A stretch of DNA of 64,000 nucleotides from Pseudomonas asturiensis (GTDB taxonomy: Bacteria > Pseudomonadota > Gammaproteobacteria > Pseudomonadales > Pseudomonadaceae): the NCBI RefSeq assembly GCF_900143095.1, contig NZ_FRDA01000011.1:137408-201407 (forward strand), given 5' to 3'. Below are positions 19,830 through 28,368 of the stretch, piece by piece (within the stretch, counting starts at the first letter, position 1; each line of letters opens with the position of its first letter). The notes under the pieces are model-generated. The model did no database searches. It saw nothing but the letters and a program-made list of their open reading frames with translations, and was not told where the DNA came from. A program made the position numbers and the translations under genes.

Positions 19830-20209
19830 ATCCATACTCCTGCCAGAAGAATCAGTACCACGGAAACCGCGATAACGATTTTGGAGCCCAGCTTGCCGCC
19901 TTCCAGCGTCTCGCCCACTCCTGTGTCCATGATCAGGTGACGGATACCGGCCACCAGGTGATACAGCAGGGCAGACAGCAGCCCCCAGATGACAAGCTTG
20001 GCCAGCGGGCTGGTCAGACACGCTTTTACTTCACCGAAGCCTTCTTCGGACGCCAGCGACTTGTCCATTGCATACAGCATGATTGCAATACCGACAAAGA
20101 GGATGACACCGGAGATGCGGTGAAGGATGGACGTGTAAGCAGTGACTGGGAGCTTGATGGTCCTTAGGTCTAGATTTACAGGTCGTTGGCTATTCACGGC
20201 TTTTTTCAC
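19823..20209 (-). CDS. sdhC: succinate dehydrogenase cytochrome b556 subunit SdhC
   Basis: The other membrane anchor of complex II, 128 residues with three helices. The family motif RPVNLDLRTIKLPVTAYTSILHRISG is at the N-terminus, containing the conserved Ser and Arg near the quinone site, and the haem-binding His is in LYHLVAGIRHLIMD. It is the first gene of the leftward sdhCDAB-sucAB-lpdG-sucCD cluster and has a strong sigma-70-like promoter about 120 bases upstream. Confidence 0.96.
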   Translation of the reverse strand: MKKAVNSQRPVNLDLRTIKLPVTAYTSILHRISGVILFVGIAIMLYAMDKSLASEEGFGEVKACLTSPLAKLVIWGLLSALLYHLVAGIRHLIMDTGVGETLEGGKLGSKIVIAVSVVLILLAGVWIW

Positions 20210-20329
20210 ACTGAAGAGCCCCTAACAATCAGGGCAAGTTGTTGGGAAGTGCACTGGTCAGGTACCCACCACCCAGGAAGTGACGACCCCCTTCGAACAG
20301 GCCCAAAAGCCCCCGGCGGTCGGACGCCG

Positions 20330-20358
20330 AGTATAGACAGTTAGGTTACTAATGACAA
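20330..20358 (-). promoter_or_regulatory. sdhC promoter (sigma-70 type)
   Basis: Read leftward, TTGTCA (20358-20353), 17 bases, TATACT (20335-20330). Both boxes match five of six consensus bases with ideal spacing. The implied leader before sdhC is about 115 bases. Confidence 0.7.
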
Positions 20359-20472
20359 CGCACAGACTCACCGCCAATAGCGGATTGCGCTCATCACATA
20401 AAAGGCGTAAACGGCAGGAAACCGGCCTGAAAAAACTCCACGAAGGCCTTCTGGAACACGACTTTAGGCAAA

Positions 20473-20500
20473 TTGACTTTAGAATTTATCTCACTATAGT
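20473..20500 (+). promoter_or_regulatory. gltA promoter (sigma-70 type)
   Basis: TTGACT (20473-20478), 16 bases, TATAGT (20495-20500), about 50 bases before the gltA start. It is divergent from the sdhC promoter, whose -35 lies 114 bases away. Confidence 0.7.
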
Positions 20501-20558
20501 GATGCGGGCCCTGCGTGGGGGGCCTGTCTGATGATTTGAAGCATAAATAGGAGGCCAC

Positions 20559-21848
20559 ATGGCTGACAAAAAAGCGCAGTTGATCATCGAGGGCGCAGCC
20601 CCCGTCGAGCTGCCAATTCTGACCGGTACAGTGGGTCCGGACGTGATCGACGTACGCGGTCTCACCGCCACCGGCCGCTTCACATTCGACCCTGGTTTCA
20701 TGTCGACCGCCTCTTGCGAGTCGAAGATCACCTACATCGATGGTGACAACGGAATCCTGCTGCACCGCGGCTACCCGATCGAACAACTGGCCCAGCATTC
20801 CGATTATCTGGAAACCTGCTACCTGCTGCTCAACGGCGAACTGCCAACCGCCGAGCAGAAAGCCCAGTTCGTCGCCGTGGTCAAGAACCACACGATGGTC
20901 CACGAACAGCTCAAGACCTTTTTCAACGGCTTCCGTCGCGACGCCCACCCGATGGCGGTCATGTGCGGCGTTGTAGGTGCCCTTTCAGCGTTCTACCACG
21001 ACTCGCTGGACATCAATAACCCGCAGCACCGCGAAATTTCCGCAGTCCGCCTGGTCGCCAAGATGCCGACCCTGGCAGCGATGGTCTACAAGTACTCCAT
21101 GGGGCAACCCATGATGTACCCGCGCAACGACCTCAGCTACGCCGAAAACTTCCTGCACATGATGTTCAACACCCCGTGCGAGATCAAACCGATCAGCCCG
21201 GTGCTGGCCAAGGCGATGGACAAGATCTTCATCCTGCACGCCGACCACGAACAGAACGCCTCGACCTCCACAGTGCGCATGGCGGGCTCTTCGGGTGCCA
21301 ACCCGTTCGCCTGTATCGCTGCAGGCATTGCAGCGCTCTGGGGGCCGGCTCACGGCGGCGCCAACGAAGCCGTCCTGACCATGCTCGATGAAATCGGCGA
21401 TGTCTCGAACATCGACACCTTCATCGCCAAGGCGAAGGACAAGAACGATCCGTTCAAGCTGATGGGCTTCGGTCACCGCGTCTACAAGAACCGTGACCCG
21501 CGTGCCACTGTGATGAAGCAGACCTGCGACGAAGTCCTCAAGGAACTGGGCATCACCAACGATCCTCAGCTCGAACTGGCCATGCGCCTCGAAGAGATCG
21601 CCCTGACCGACCCGTACTTCATTGAACGCTCGCTGTACCCGAACGTGGACTTCTACTCGGGCATCATCCTGAAGGCCATCGGCATTCCAACCAGCATGTT
21701 CACCGTGATCTTCGCCCTGGCGCGGACCGTCGGCTGGATTTCGCACTGGAAGGAAATGCTCTCCAGCCCTTACAAGATCGGCCGCCCACGTCAGCTGTAC
21801 ACCGGCAACGTGCAACGCGACATCGTCGAACTGAAAGACCGCAAGTAA
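20559..21848 (+). CDS. gltA: citrate synthase
   Basis: Type II (hexameric, NADH-sensitive class) citrate synthase that condenses oxaloacetate and acetyl-CoA. The protein is 429 residues. The citrate-synthase signature GFGHRVYKNRDPRA and the HADHEQNASTSTVRMAGSSGAN segment carry the active-site histidines; the N-terminal beta domain characteristic of Gram-negative type II enzymes is present. Start follows a GGAGG ribosome-binding site. The gene diverges from sdhC across 349 bases and ends in a strong terminator. It is the entry enzyme to the cycle whose later enzymes are encoded to its left. Confidence 0.98.
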   Translation: MADKKAQLIIEGAAPVELPILTGTVGPDVIDVRGLTATGRFTFDPGFMSTASCESKITYIDGDNGILLHRGYPIEQLAQHSDYLETCYLLLNGELPTAEQKAQFVAVVKNHTMVHEQLKTFFNGFRRDAHPMAVMCGVVGALSAFYHDSLDINNPQHREISAVRLVAKMPTLAAMVYKYSMGQPMMYPRNDLSYAENFLHMMFNTPCEIKPISPVLAKAMDKIFILHADHEQNASTSTVRMAGSSGANPFACIAAGIAALWGPAHGGANEAVLTMLDEIGDVSNIDTFIAKAKDKNDPFKLMGFGHRVYKNRDPRATVMKQTCDEVLKELGITNDPQLELAMRLEEIALTDPYFIERSLYPNVDFYSGIILKAIGIPTSMFTVIFALARTVGWISHWKEMLSSPYKIGRPRQLYTGNVQRDIVELKDRK

Positions 21849-21863
21849 GCGCTGTACACCTAT

Positions 21864-21892
21864 AAAAAGGGCTGCCATTGGCAGCCCTTTTT
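21864..21892. terminator. bidirectional terminator after gltA
   Basis: A 13-bp perfect stem (AAAAAGGGCTGCC / GGCAGCCCTTTTT) with a 3-base loop lies between the convergent gltA and START-like genes, with T-runs on both strands. Confidence 0.92.
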
Positions 21893-21904
21893 ATTTACAG
21901 CAAG

Positions 21905-22510
21905 TTACTGTGCCGCTCTCTCGCGCAGCGCCTTCAAGGTATTGAACGGTGCATCCACGACGAACTTGTTGGCAATCAAGGAGGGTACGCTGCCGCCAGG
22001 CTCGGTATGCACCTGATAAGTCACTTCGGTCTGATTCGGCCCTTTGGGCACCAGTTTCCAGAATCCTTTGACTTCAGCCACACGCACATAGCCCTTCTCT
22101 TCTGGAATATAGGTGGGTTGCTCTTCCAGATTCCGGGTCAGACTGCCGTCAGCCCCTTCCTGCGTGGTGATGAGCAACACCGAGTCACGCGGCGTGACTG
22201 GCCAGGGCGTATTGAAGCGAGTGTAGGTCCAGGCCTTGTTACCTTCGTACTTCAGCACTTTCTGCAACTGGCATTCGTGAATCCAGGCACAGGCACCGGC
22301 AACGTCCTCCTGCAACGCGCGCAACTTCCCGAGGCTGGCGTTGATCACTGTCACACCGCGATAAGCCTTGTACTTGGAGCCTGGAACATCACTGAGCGAG
22401 ACCTTGATCCCGTCCTCATCCTTCGCCACCTGCCAGTCTTCGGCCTGAACGGCACCCACCAGCATTACAGTCAAGCCACAGGCTAAAGCCATACGATACA
22501 GCGGACCCAT
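21905..22510 (-). CDS. secreted START-like lipid-binding domain protein
   Basis: A 201-residue protein with an N-terminal signal peptide (hydrophobic core to about residue 22, cleavage after VQA), so probably periplasmic. The remainder is one START-type domain: EDWQVAKDEDGIKVSLSDVPGSKYKAYRG at the start, WTYTRFNTPWPVTPRDSVL in the middle and a final helix (PSLIANKFVVDAPFNTLKALRER). START folds bind lipids or other hydrophobic ligands; none can be assigned here. AAGGA precedes the ATG at the right distance. It is conserved next to gltA in pseudomonads and appears to be a single gene. Confidence 0.85.
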   Translation of the reverse strand: MGPLYRMALACGLTVMLVGAVQAEDWQVAKDEDGIKVSLSDVPGSKYKAYRGVTVINASLGKLRALQEDVAGACAWIHECQLQKVLKYEGNKAWTYTRFNTPWPVTPRDSVLLITTQEGADGSLTRNLEEQPTYIPEEKGYVRVAEVKGFWKLVPKGPNQTEVTYQVHTEPGGSVPSLIANKFVVDAPFNTLKALRERAAQ

Positions 22511-22564
22511 TATCTTATTCCTTATTGTCTAGATTCCGATGAAACCATTGAGCTGACCCGGCCA

Positions 22565-22822
22565 TCAGACCACCGACGTCATTTTCTCCCACCACCCTAT
22601 CAGACGAATCGCTTCAGCCTGATTAACGCCGCAGACATCTTCAGCCGCTTTGAACTGACTGCACACCGCAGGTCGCTCCGGCTTGCCAAACAGCGCGCAG
22701 AGCAACTCCACCGACAAATGCAGACAACGCTCCCCCGCAGGCTTGCCGTTCGGCATGCCCGGAATGGGAGACGTGATGGATGGAGCGATGCAACACGCAC
22801 CACAACCGGAGCGGCAGTCCAT
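22565..22822 (-). CDS. YkgJ family cysteine-cluster protein
   Basis: An 85-residue protein with eight cysteines (Cys3, 7, 10, 11, 33, 42, 54, 64), beginning MDCRSGCGACC. This pattern marks the YkgJ (CxxCxxCC-type) family, thought to bind zinc or an iron-sulfur cluster. Biochemical role is not established. It lies between the START-like gene and a lipoprotein gene on the same strand with gaps of 54 and 93 bases, and may be co-transcribed with the former. No signal peptide. Confidence 0.82.
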   Translation of the reverse strand: MDCRSGCGACCIAPSITSPIPGMPNGKPAGERCLHLSVELLCALFGKPERPAVCSQFKAAEDVCGVNQAEAIRLIGWWEKMTSVV

Positions 22823-22915
22823 GACCCGAGCCCTTGCTGAATGATTGAAATGAAGCGAGATAGTACCTATCGGAACACGCGATTGAAAACGGCGTACCTG
22901 ACGATAGGCATGGCC

Positions 22916-23542
22916 TTATTGCGCGAATTTGAAGTCCAGTGCCGCACCTTCGACATCGCGTCGACTCTCGTTGCGCATCTGCAACTGCATTTCATTAGAC
23001 AACAGGCGACCGTTCAACTCGAAAGGGCTGGGATTGGAAGAGTCCTTGGTGCCAAACATCTGCGGCAAGATAGGCTTGCGCTTGGCGGTGATCACTTTTG
23101 CGGGCGGATCAAGCTCCTTGACCAATTCGGGCGGCAGGCTCAGATCCAGTTTCGGCCGATTCAGGCGAACATCCTTGGCCTTGACGTCTTTTGCCGCCTT
23201 CGCCGTCTCACGCTTGCTGGCCGCCGGCTTCGAGGACGCAGCCTTTGCCGCGGACTTGACGGGGGCTACCTGCACCGCCTGACTGGAAGGCGTGTCCTTA
23301 CCCACCACAACAGGCTTGACCGGCACGTTAGGCATCAGCTCATGCATGCTCGAGGGCGCTTTGGCAGCAGGCACATCGGCAACCACAGACTCTCGTGGCG
23401 AGTCACTGGTCGATGGGGCTGGCGAGGCAACCGGGGCAGGAACGCTGGCTTCAGTCTTTGGCTTGGGCACCGGCGTATCCCGAGCATCACAAGCGCCCAG
23501 TAGAACAATCACCGACAACCCCAGACAACGGAACATATTCAT
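22916..23542 (-). CDS. hypothetical lipoprotein, Pro/Ala/Lys-rich
   Basis: A 208-residue predicted lipoprotein: short signal with lipobox LGAC (Cys at about 18), then a low-complexity Pro/Ala/Ser region (to about residue 60), a Lys/Ala-rich stretch (KSAAKAASSKPAASKRETAKAAKD) and a more ordered C-terminal part with LDLSLPPELVKEL and PQMFG motifs. The Lys/Ala segment could contact peptidoglycan or nucleic acid, but this is only inference. The ATG at 23542 is used; an in-frame TTG upstream lacks support. I do not recognise a functional family. Confidence 0.75.
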   Translation of the reverse strand: MNMFRCLGLSVIVLLGACDARDTPVPKPKTEASVPAPVASPAPSTSDSPRESVVADVPAAKAPSSMHELMPNVPVKPVVVGKDTPSSQAVQVAPVKSAAKAASSKPAASKRETAKAAKDVKAKDVRLNRPKLDLSLPPELVKELDPPAKVITAKRKPILPQMFGTKDSSNPSPFELNGRLLSNEMQLQMRNESRRDVEGAALDFKFAQ

Positions 23543-23654
23543 AGGCAAAAATCAGACAAGACAGTGGCAAAGCCGGAAAGAGCTACATGCTGTGCCTTTG
23601 AGGCCTACATGACAAGTCAAGAGTTCCATACAATTGACGAAAAACACACCTGCC

Positions 23655-25094
23655 TCAATACGCTGAAACCGCTTCCTGGCACAACTGCCTGGCCAACATC
23701 CCCAACGTCATCAACGCCCGCTCGGCCTCTCTGTTCCACGGCATCCCGCAATTGAGACGAATACAGTGGTTGAATTGCTCGGTATTACTGAAGATAAGCC
23801 CGGGTGCAATGCTGATACCCTGCTCCAGCGCCCGAACATGCAACTCTTGCGTATTGACCCGGCCCGGCAGACTGACCCATAGAATGAACCCACCCGCTGG
23901 TCGGCTCATTTGCGTGCCCTCGGGAAACGACTGCTGAACCGCCAGCTGGTAGGCACTCAGGTTCTTGCGGTATTCCAGGCGAATGAACCGGAGGTGACGG
24001 TCGTACCCCCCGTTCTCAAGGTAAGCAGCGACTGCCATCTGGGTCACGCTGCAGGCCGAATGGGTGCTGAAGGTCTGCAAACGCTGGATCTCGGCCTGGT
24101 ATTTTCCGGCGATCATCCAGCCAATACGCACACCGGGTGATAGCGTCTTGGAAAAACTGGAGCAATACATCACCCTGCCCAGCCGATCAAAAGCCTTCAA
24201 CGCCTTGGTCCGCCCCACCTCGAACATCAACTCGCCGTAGACGTCATCCTCGACCACCTGAATGTCGAAATCCGATGCCAGACGCAGCAGATTTTTCTGG
24301 CGCTCTTCAGGCATCGTGCCGCCCAGCGGATTGCTCAACCGCGAGGTCAACACCAACGCCTTGATCGACCACTGATTGGCGGCAAGTTGCAGCGCCTCCA
24401 GGCTGATGCCGGTGGAAGGATCGCTCGGAATTTCGATGACTTTCAGGCCCAGCAGATCAGCGAGCTGCAGCAGCCCATAGTAGGCGGGGGATTCGGCGGC
24501 GATCAGATCGCCAGGCCGGGTCAGTACGCGCAAGGCCATCTGCAAGGCATCGACACAGCCGTGGGTGATCACTACCTCGGACGGATCGACAACGACGCCT
24601 GCATCACGCATTCGAATGGCCACTTGCCTGCGCAGCGGCTCGAAGCCAGGACTGAACATGTAACTGAACGCACGGGGGCTCTGGAAGCGCGTGACCTTGG
24701 CCAACTGCTGGTGCAAAGCGCGAACGGGCAGGTAGTCCACGTGAGGCACCGCAGCACCGAGAGCGAATACGCCTTCCCGGCGAGACTCCTCAAGTACCTG
24801 CTGGATAATGCTGCTGCGCGTCACCAGGCCGGGACGCTCGACACGGGCGATATCCGGCGTCGAAGCGGTCAATGCAGGCGTCTGATGGACGTAATAACCG
24901 GACTGCGGTCGCGCCCGGATCAACCCCTGATCTTCAAGGTTCGCATAGGCCTGCAACACTGTCGCATGGCTGACACTGAGTTGCGAACTCATCTTGCGTA
25001 CCGACGGCACCCGCTCACCCGGCTGATAAACGCCGCGACGAATGTCCTCAGCCAGTTGCTGAGCGATGCGCTGATAAAGCAAAAGATTGGTCAT
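23655..25094 (-). CDS. MocR-type transcriptional regulator / aminotransferase
   Basis: A 479-residue fusion of an N-terminal GntR winged helix (about 1-70: LYQRIAQQLAEDIRRGVYQPGERVPSVRKMS, then SVSHATVLQAYANLEDQGLIRARPQSGYYV) with a fold-type I aminotransferase domain. The PLP Schiff-base Lys316 is in CSSFSKTLSPGVRIGW, and the VEDDVYGEL and SRLSNPLGG motifs are present. MocR proteins usually sense PLP or an amino compound and control nearby genes. No obvious target is adjacent, so it may act elsewhere or on itself. The ATG at 25094 follows GAGG; an upstream ATG at 25121 is less well supported. Confidence 0.88.
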   Translation of the reverse strand: MTNLLLYQRIAQQLAEDIRRGVYQPGERVPSVRKMSSQLSVSHATVLQAYANLEDQGLIRARPQSGYYVHQTPALTASTPDIARVERPGLVTRSSIIQQVLEESRREGVFALGAAVPHVDYLPVRALHQQLAKVTRFQSPRAFSYMFSPGFEPLRRQVAIRMRDAGVVVDPSEVVITHGCVDALQMALRVLTRPGDLIAAESPAYYGLLQLADLLGLKVIEIPSDPSTGISLEALQLAANQWSIKALVLTSRLSNPLGGTMPEERQKNLLRLASDFDIQVVEDDVYGELMFEVGRTKALKAFDRLGRVMYCSSFSKTLSPGVRIGWMIAGKYQAEIQRLQTFSTHSACSVTQMAVAAYLENGGYDRHLRFIRLEYRKNLSAYQLAVQQSFPEGTQMSRPAGGFILWVSLPGRVNTQELHVRALEQGISIAPGLIFSNTEQFNHCIRLNCGMPWNREAERALMTLGMLARQLCQEAVSAY

Positions 25095-25300
25095 GACCAC
25101 AGCCTCGAAAAGACCGGCCATTTATTTTTGTAAAACAGATTGGTGGCTGCCGGCCATTGTCATGAAGTGTACTGGAACAGTTTCAGGTCGGGCCAGCGAT
25201 TGTGAAGGGTGAGGAAAATAAATGATCGAATGTTCAAGTCACACATGGATCGTGCCCATCACTGCGCACGGGCACGATCCACTCAGGTAAACGCGCAGCG

Positions 25301-26116
25301 CTACCGAGCCGCGCCCAGCTGACCCTTCTCGTCGGAAAAGACGATTTCAACGCGACGATTCTGCGCACGCCCACGCTCGGAAGCGTTAGCGTCCACAGGG
25401 AATTGCTGACCATAGCCCTCGACCTGAATGCGCTTCTCATCAATGCCCAGATCCATCAGCACGTCTGCAACGGCTTGCGCGCGATCACGGGACAGCTTGA
25501 GGTTTTCCTGACGATCACCGGTGCTGTCGGTATACCCCTCGATCCTGACGATCCGGCGCGGGTTGATCTGCAGGAACTGCACGACCTTGAGCACGGTGCG
25601 GCTGGCAGAGTTCTTGAGTTCGGCATGCCCGGCATCGAACAGCACATCGCCAAGAGTCATGACCAACCCGCGGTCGGTCTGGGTCGTGGCGAGGCTCAGA
25701 ATTTGATCCTCAAGCCACCTGCCCTGCTGCTGCGCACTGGCCAGCTTCGCTTCGCGCAAGCCCAATTGCAGGCGCTGACGCTCCATTTCCATCTTCGCCA
25801 GACGCTCCTGGCTGAGCATGAGGTTGCTGTGCTCCCGGGCGATTTCGCTGTAGCGACTGCTCAGGTAAGCGTAGTGACTTACGTCAGCGCCACTGCCAAG
25901 GTAACTGGACAGGCGCTCGGCACGGGCGAGTGATTCGCCGGCACGGATCACGTCCTTGGGCGCACTGCGCAGCACATCGGTGTCTTCCTTGACCTTCTGG
26001 AAGTCCGCGCTGGCTTGCTGCAGAGCCTGATCACTGCTCGGGTGGCCCGCGCAGCCATACAGACCCGCCGAGCCCAGCAGCAGGCAGACGCTCAATACAC
26101 GAGGCATGCGGTTCAT
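25301..26116 (-). CDS. OmpA-family lipoprotein with N-terminal DUF4398-like domain
   Basis: A 271-residue outer-membrane lipoprotein candidate. Lipobox LYGC places the acylated Cys at about 22. Residues about 30-130 form a helical, coiled-coil region of the DUF4398 type. The C-terminal OmpA/MotB domain (about 150-265) binds peptidoglycan in the family, shown by IEGYTDSTGDRQENLKLSRDRAQAVADVL and the final GRAQNRRVEIVF. It would link the outer membrane to the cell wall. The ATG overlaps the stop of the preceding lipoprotein gene (ATGA), so the two are coupled. Confidence 0.88.
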   Translation of the reverse strand: MNRMPRVLSVCLLLGSAGLYGCAGHPSSDQALQQASADFQKVKEDTDVLRSAPKDVIRAGESLARAERLSSYLGSGADVSHYAYLSSRYSEIAREHSNLMLSQERLAKMEMERQRLQLGLREAKLASAQQQGRWLEDQILSLATTQTDRGLVMTLGDVLFDAGHAELKNSASRTVLKVVQFLQINPRRIVRIEGYTDSTGDRQENLKLSRDRAQAVADVLMDLGIDEKRIQVEGYGQQFPVDANASERGRAQNRRVEIVFSDEKGQLGAAR

Positions 26117-26463
26117 TGCGCCTCCCCCAGCTGCTTGCGCAAACGATTCAGGCGGGTATTCAACTGCGCGATCTGCTCCTGACTCTTGAGTGTCAGAACA
26201 CGAGCCTCGGCCAGACGCGCATCAAGCTCGGCCTGCTCGGCCTTCATACGCGCGTGCTTATACGATTTGTCAGCCATGTCTGCGCGGGCGTCGGCAAACT
26301 TGGCTTCGGCCGTTTCAAGCTCAGGCTGCTCGTCGGCACCAACAGCCTTGGCCTGCTCCAGCGCCTGCTCGGTCAATTTGAATTGTTCGGTCGGGACCGG
26401 ATCACTGGCGCAACCGACCAACGTGGCAACGGCCATGGCGGCGATTGAAAAACGAATACTCAC
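26113..26463 (-). CDS. DUF4398-type lipoprotein
   Basis: A lipoprotein of about 116 residues. The lipobox LVGC is followed by a long charged helix (EQALEQAKAVGADEQPELETAEAKFADARADMADKSYKHARMKAEQAELDARLAEAR) typical of the DUF4398 family. The GTG at 26463 is chosen since TAGGG lies 9 bases upstream; the ATG at 26472 would directly abut that site. It overlaps the OmpA-like gene by 4 bases and follows the solute-binding protein gene by about 11 bases. The shared helical domain suggests it partners the OmpA-like lipoprotein. Confidence 0.8.
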   Translation of the reverse strand: MSIRFSIAAMAVATLVGCASDPVPTEQFKLTEQALEQAKAVGADEQPELETAEAKFADARADMADKSYKHARMKAEQAELDARLAEARVLTLKSQEQIAQLNTRLNRLRKQLGEAQ

Positions 26464-26474
26464 AAAAAACATCC

Positions 26475-27317
26475 CTACTGGTTTGAGGCGCTGGCACTGA
26501 CAGGCTGTAACAACTGGGCTTTCCACAGATCCAGATTGTGCCGGATCACATCACCTGCAAGGCCGGAGGCGGCCGATTCTGTCATCTTTTTCGCCAACTG
26601 TCCGCGTAGCCATGGATCATTGCACGCGGAATTGAACGACAGCGCCAGATACAGACCGGGCCTGTCGAGCGGCACGGGCTGCGCCACAAGGTCTGCTGCC
26701 AGGCCCAGAGTCTGGGTCATGACCATGCCCGCGTACCGACCGGCCAGCACATAATCCACCTCACCCAACGCCAGTTTCTGGAACGCTGGCGTCAGGCCGG
26801 ATACACGCTCCAGTGTCAGCTGCTGTCGGCTGGCCTCATCGAAAGACGGGGTCAACCGGGTCTTTTCCGATATAACCCCGTGACGCCCCTGCAACTCGCC
26901 CAGCGTTGTCAGGGCAACGGCCTGGTCATGGCGCGTCCAGATCACGATATCGTTTTGTACGATGGCGGGATGCACGTAGTCCAGCGCATCCAGTTGAGCA
27001 GCATTCATGGGCGCGTCGGCCAGCAGATCCATGCGTCCGGTACGGACCTCTTCCAGAGCCTGACTGCGCTTGCCCGCGTACAGAAACTCAACCTTGAGGC
27101 CCAGCTCCCCCGCAGCCTGCTTCAGAATATCGGCGTTGGCCCCCATCAGGTGCTTTGGATCCTGGGGATCGCGCCACAGATACGGAGGCGCATCGGGACT
27201 GCCGGTCACGATTAGCCGCTCGCACTTGCCGGCCGCCAGGCTCAGTGATGGCAAAATGGACAGCCCCAGCAGGAGCCAGCACAGCGATATGGGATGGCGC
27301 ATGGAATGGCGTTGCAT
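26475..27317 (-). CDS. periplasmic solute-binding protein, family 3, without transporter
   Basis: A 280-residue protein with a signal peptide (LLLGLSILPSLSLAA, cleavage near residue 29) and a bilobed family-3 solute-binding domain: VTGSPDAPPYLWRD at the start, NADILKQAAGELGLKVEF, and GRMDLLADAPM. Such domains bind amino acids or other small polar ligands. No ABC permease or ATPase gene is adjacent; instead two lipoprotein genes follow. AAGGG precedes the ATG at 27317. It may be a ligand sensor for the envelope rather than a transport component, which is inference. Confidence 0.85.
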   Translation of the reverse strand: MQRHSMRHPISLCWLLLGLSILPSLSLAAGKCERLIVTGSPDAPPYLWRDPQDPKHLMGANADILKQAAGELGLKVEFLYAGKRSQALEEVRTGRMDLLADAPMNAAQLDALDYVHPAIVQNDIVIWTRHDQAVALTTLGELQGRHGVISEKTRLTPSFDEASRQQLTLERVSGLTPAFQKLALGEVDYVLAGRYAGMVMTQTLGLAADLVAQPVPLDRPGLYLALSFNSACNDPWLRGQLAKKMTESAASGLAGDVIRHNLDLWKAQLLQPVSASASNQ

Positions 27318-27341
27318 CGACAGCCCTTTTCACGAGTCAAT

Positions 27342-27414
27342 AAAAAACCCGTTCATCCGGCTGCAAGCCCTGCAGGCAAGCCTGGCAGTTCATGAAGCCC
27401 GAATCGAACGGGTT
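27342..27414 (-). terminator. terminator of etfBA
   Basis: AACCCGTTC (27346-27354) pairs with GAACGGGTT (27406-27414); read leftward the stem is followed by TTTTTTATTG. The 51-base loop contains a further GC-rich hairpin. It lies 25 bases past the etfA stop. Confidence 0.75.
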
Positions 27415-27438
27415 CTCTTTATAGTGGAAGCGTATGGG

Positions 27439-28368
27439 TTAAACCAGCTTCTCCAGCTCCGGAATGGCTTCGAACAGGTCGGCGACCAGGCCGTAATCAG
27501 CCACCTGGAAGATCGGCGCTTCTTCGTCCTTGTTGATCGCAACGATCACCTTGGAGTCCTTCATGCCCGCCAGATGCTGGATCGCGCCGGAAATACCGAC
27601 GGCGATGTACAGCTGCGGCGCAACGATTTTGCCGGTCTGACCGACCTGCATGTCGTTGGGCACAAAACCTGCGTCAACGGCGGCGCGCGAAGCACCGACC
27701 GCAGCGCCCAGCTTGTCCGCGAGGGCGTACAGGTGCTTGAAGTTGTCACCATTCTGCATGCCGCGACCGCCGGAAACGACGATCTTGGCAGCGGTCAGTT
27801 CAGGGCGATCGGACTTGGCCAGCTCTTCACCGACGAAGCTCGATTTGCCTGCGTCATGAGCGGCCGAAACCGCTTCGATGGAGGCCGAACCACCCTCTGC
27901 TGCAACCGGATCGAAACCGGTGGCGCGAACGGTAATGACCTTGACCGAGGCAGTGGACTGCACGGTGGCAATGGCGTTACCGGCGTAGATCGGACGGGTA
28001 AAGGTATCGGCCGATACGACCGAAATGATTTCCGAGATCTGGTCCACGTCGAGTTGCGCGGCAACGCGCGGCAGGATGTTCTTGCCGTTGGAGGTCGCAG
28101 CAGCCAGCACATGGCTGTGACCGGCGGCCAGTTCGACAACCAGTGGCGCGACGTTTTCCGGCAACTGATGCGCATAGGCGGCGTTGTCGGCGATCAGCAC
28201 CTTTGCCACGCCAGCGATTTTCGCAGCGGCTTCGGCCACGGCGCTCACGCCTGAACCGGCCACCAGCAGGTGAATGTCGCCACCAATCTTCTGGGCCGCA
28301 GCGAGGGTGTTGAGCGTAGCCGGGGCTACGGTTGCATTGTCATGTTCAGCGATAACCAGGATCGTCAT
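27439..28368 (-). CDS. etfA: electron transfer flavoprotein alpha subunit
   Basis: The FAD-binding subunit of ETF, which takes electrons from acyl-CoA and other dehydrogenases and passes them to ETF-ubiquinone oxidoreductase. The 309-residue protein has the family N-terminus (MTILVIAEHDNATVAPATLNTLAAA) and the C-terminal FAD-binding signature: VSGGRGMQNGDNF, GASRAAVDAG, GQTGKIVAPQLYIAVGISGAIQHLAGM. The ATG directly follows the etfB stop codon (TAAATG), so the subunits are translationally coupled. Cytosolic. Confidence 0.97.
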   Translation of the reverse strand: MTILVIAEHDNATVAPATLNTLAAAQKIGGDIHLLVAGSGVSAVAEAAAKIAGVAKVLIADNAAYAHQLPENVAPLVVELAAGHSHVLAAATSNGKNILPRVAAQLDVDQISEIISVVSADTFTRPIYAGNAIATVQSTASVKVITVRATGFDPVAAEGGSASIEAVSAAHDAGKSSFVGEELAKSDRPELTAAKIVVSGGRGMQNGDNFKHLYALADKLGAAVGASRAAVDAGFVPNDMQVGQTGKIVAPQLYIAVGISGAIQHLAGMKDSKVIVAINKDEEAPIFQVADYGLVADLFEAIPELEKLV

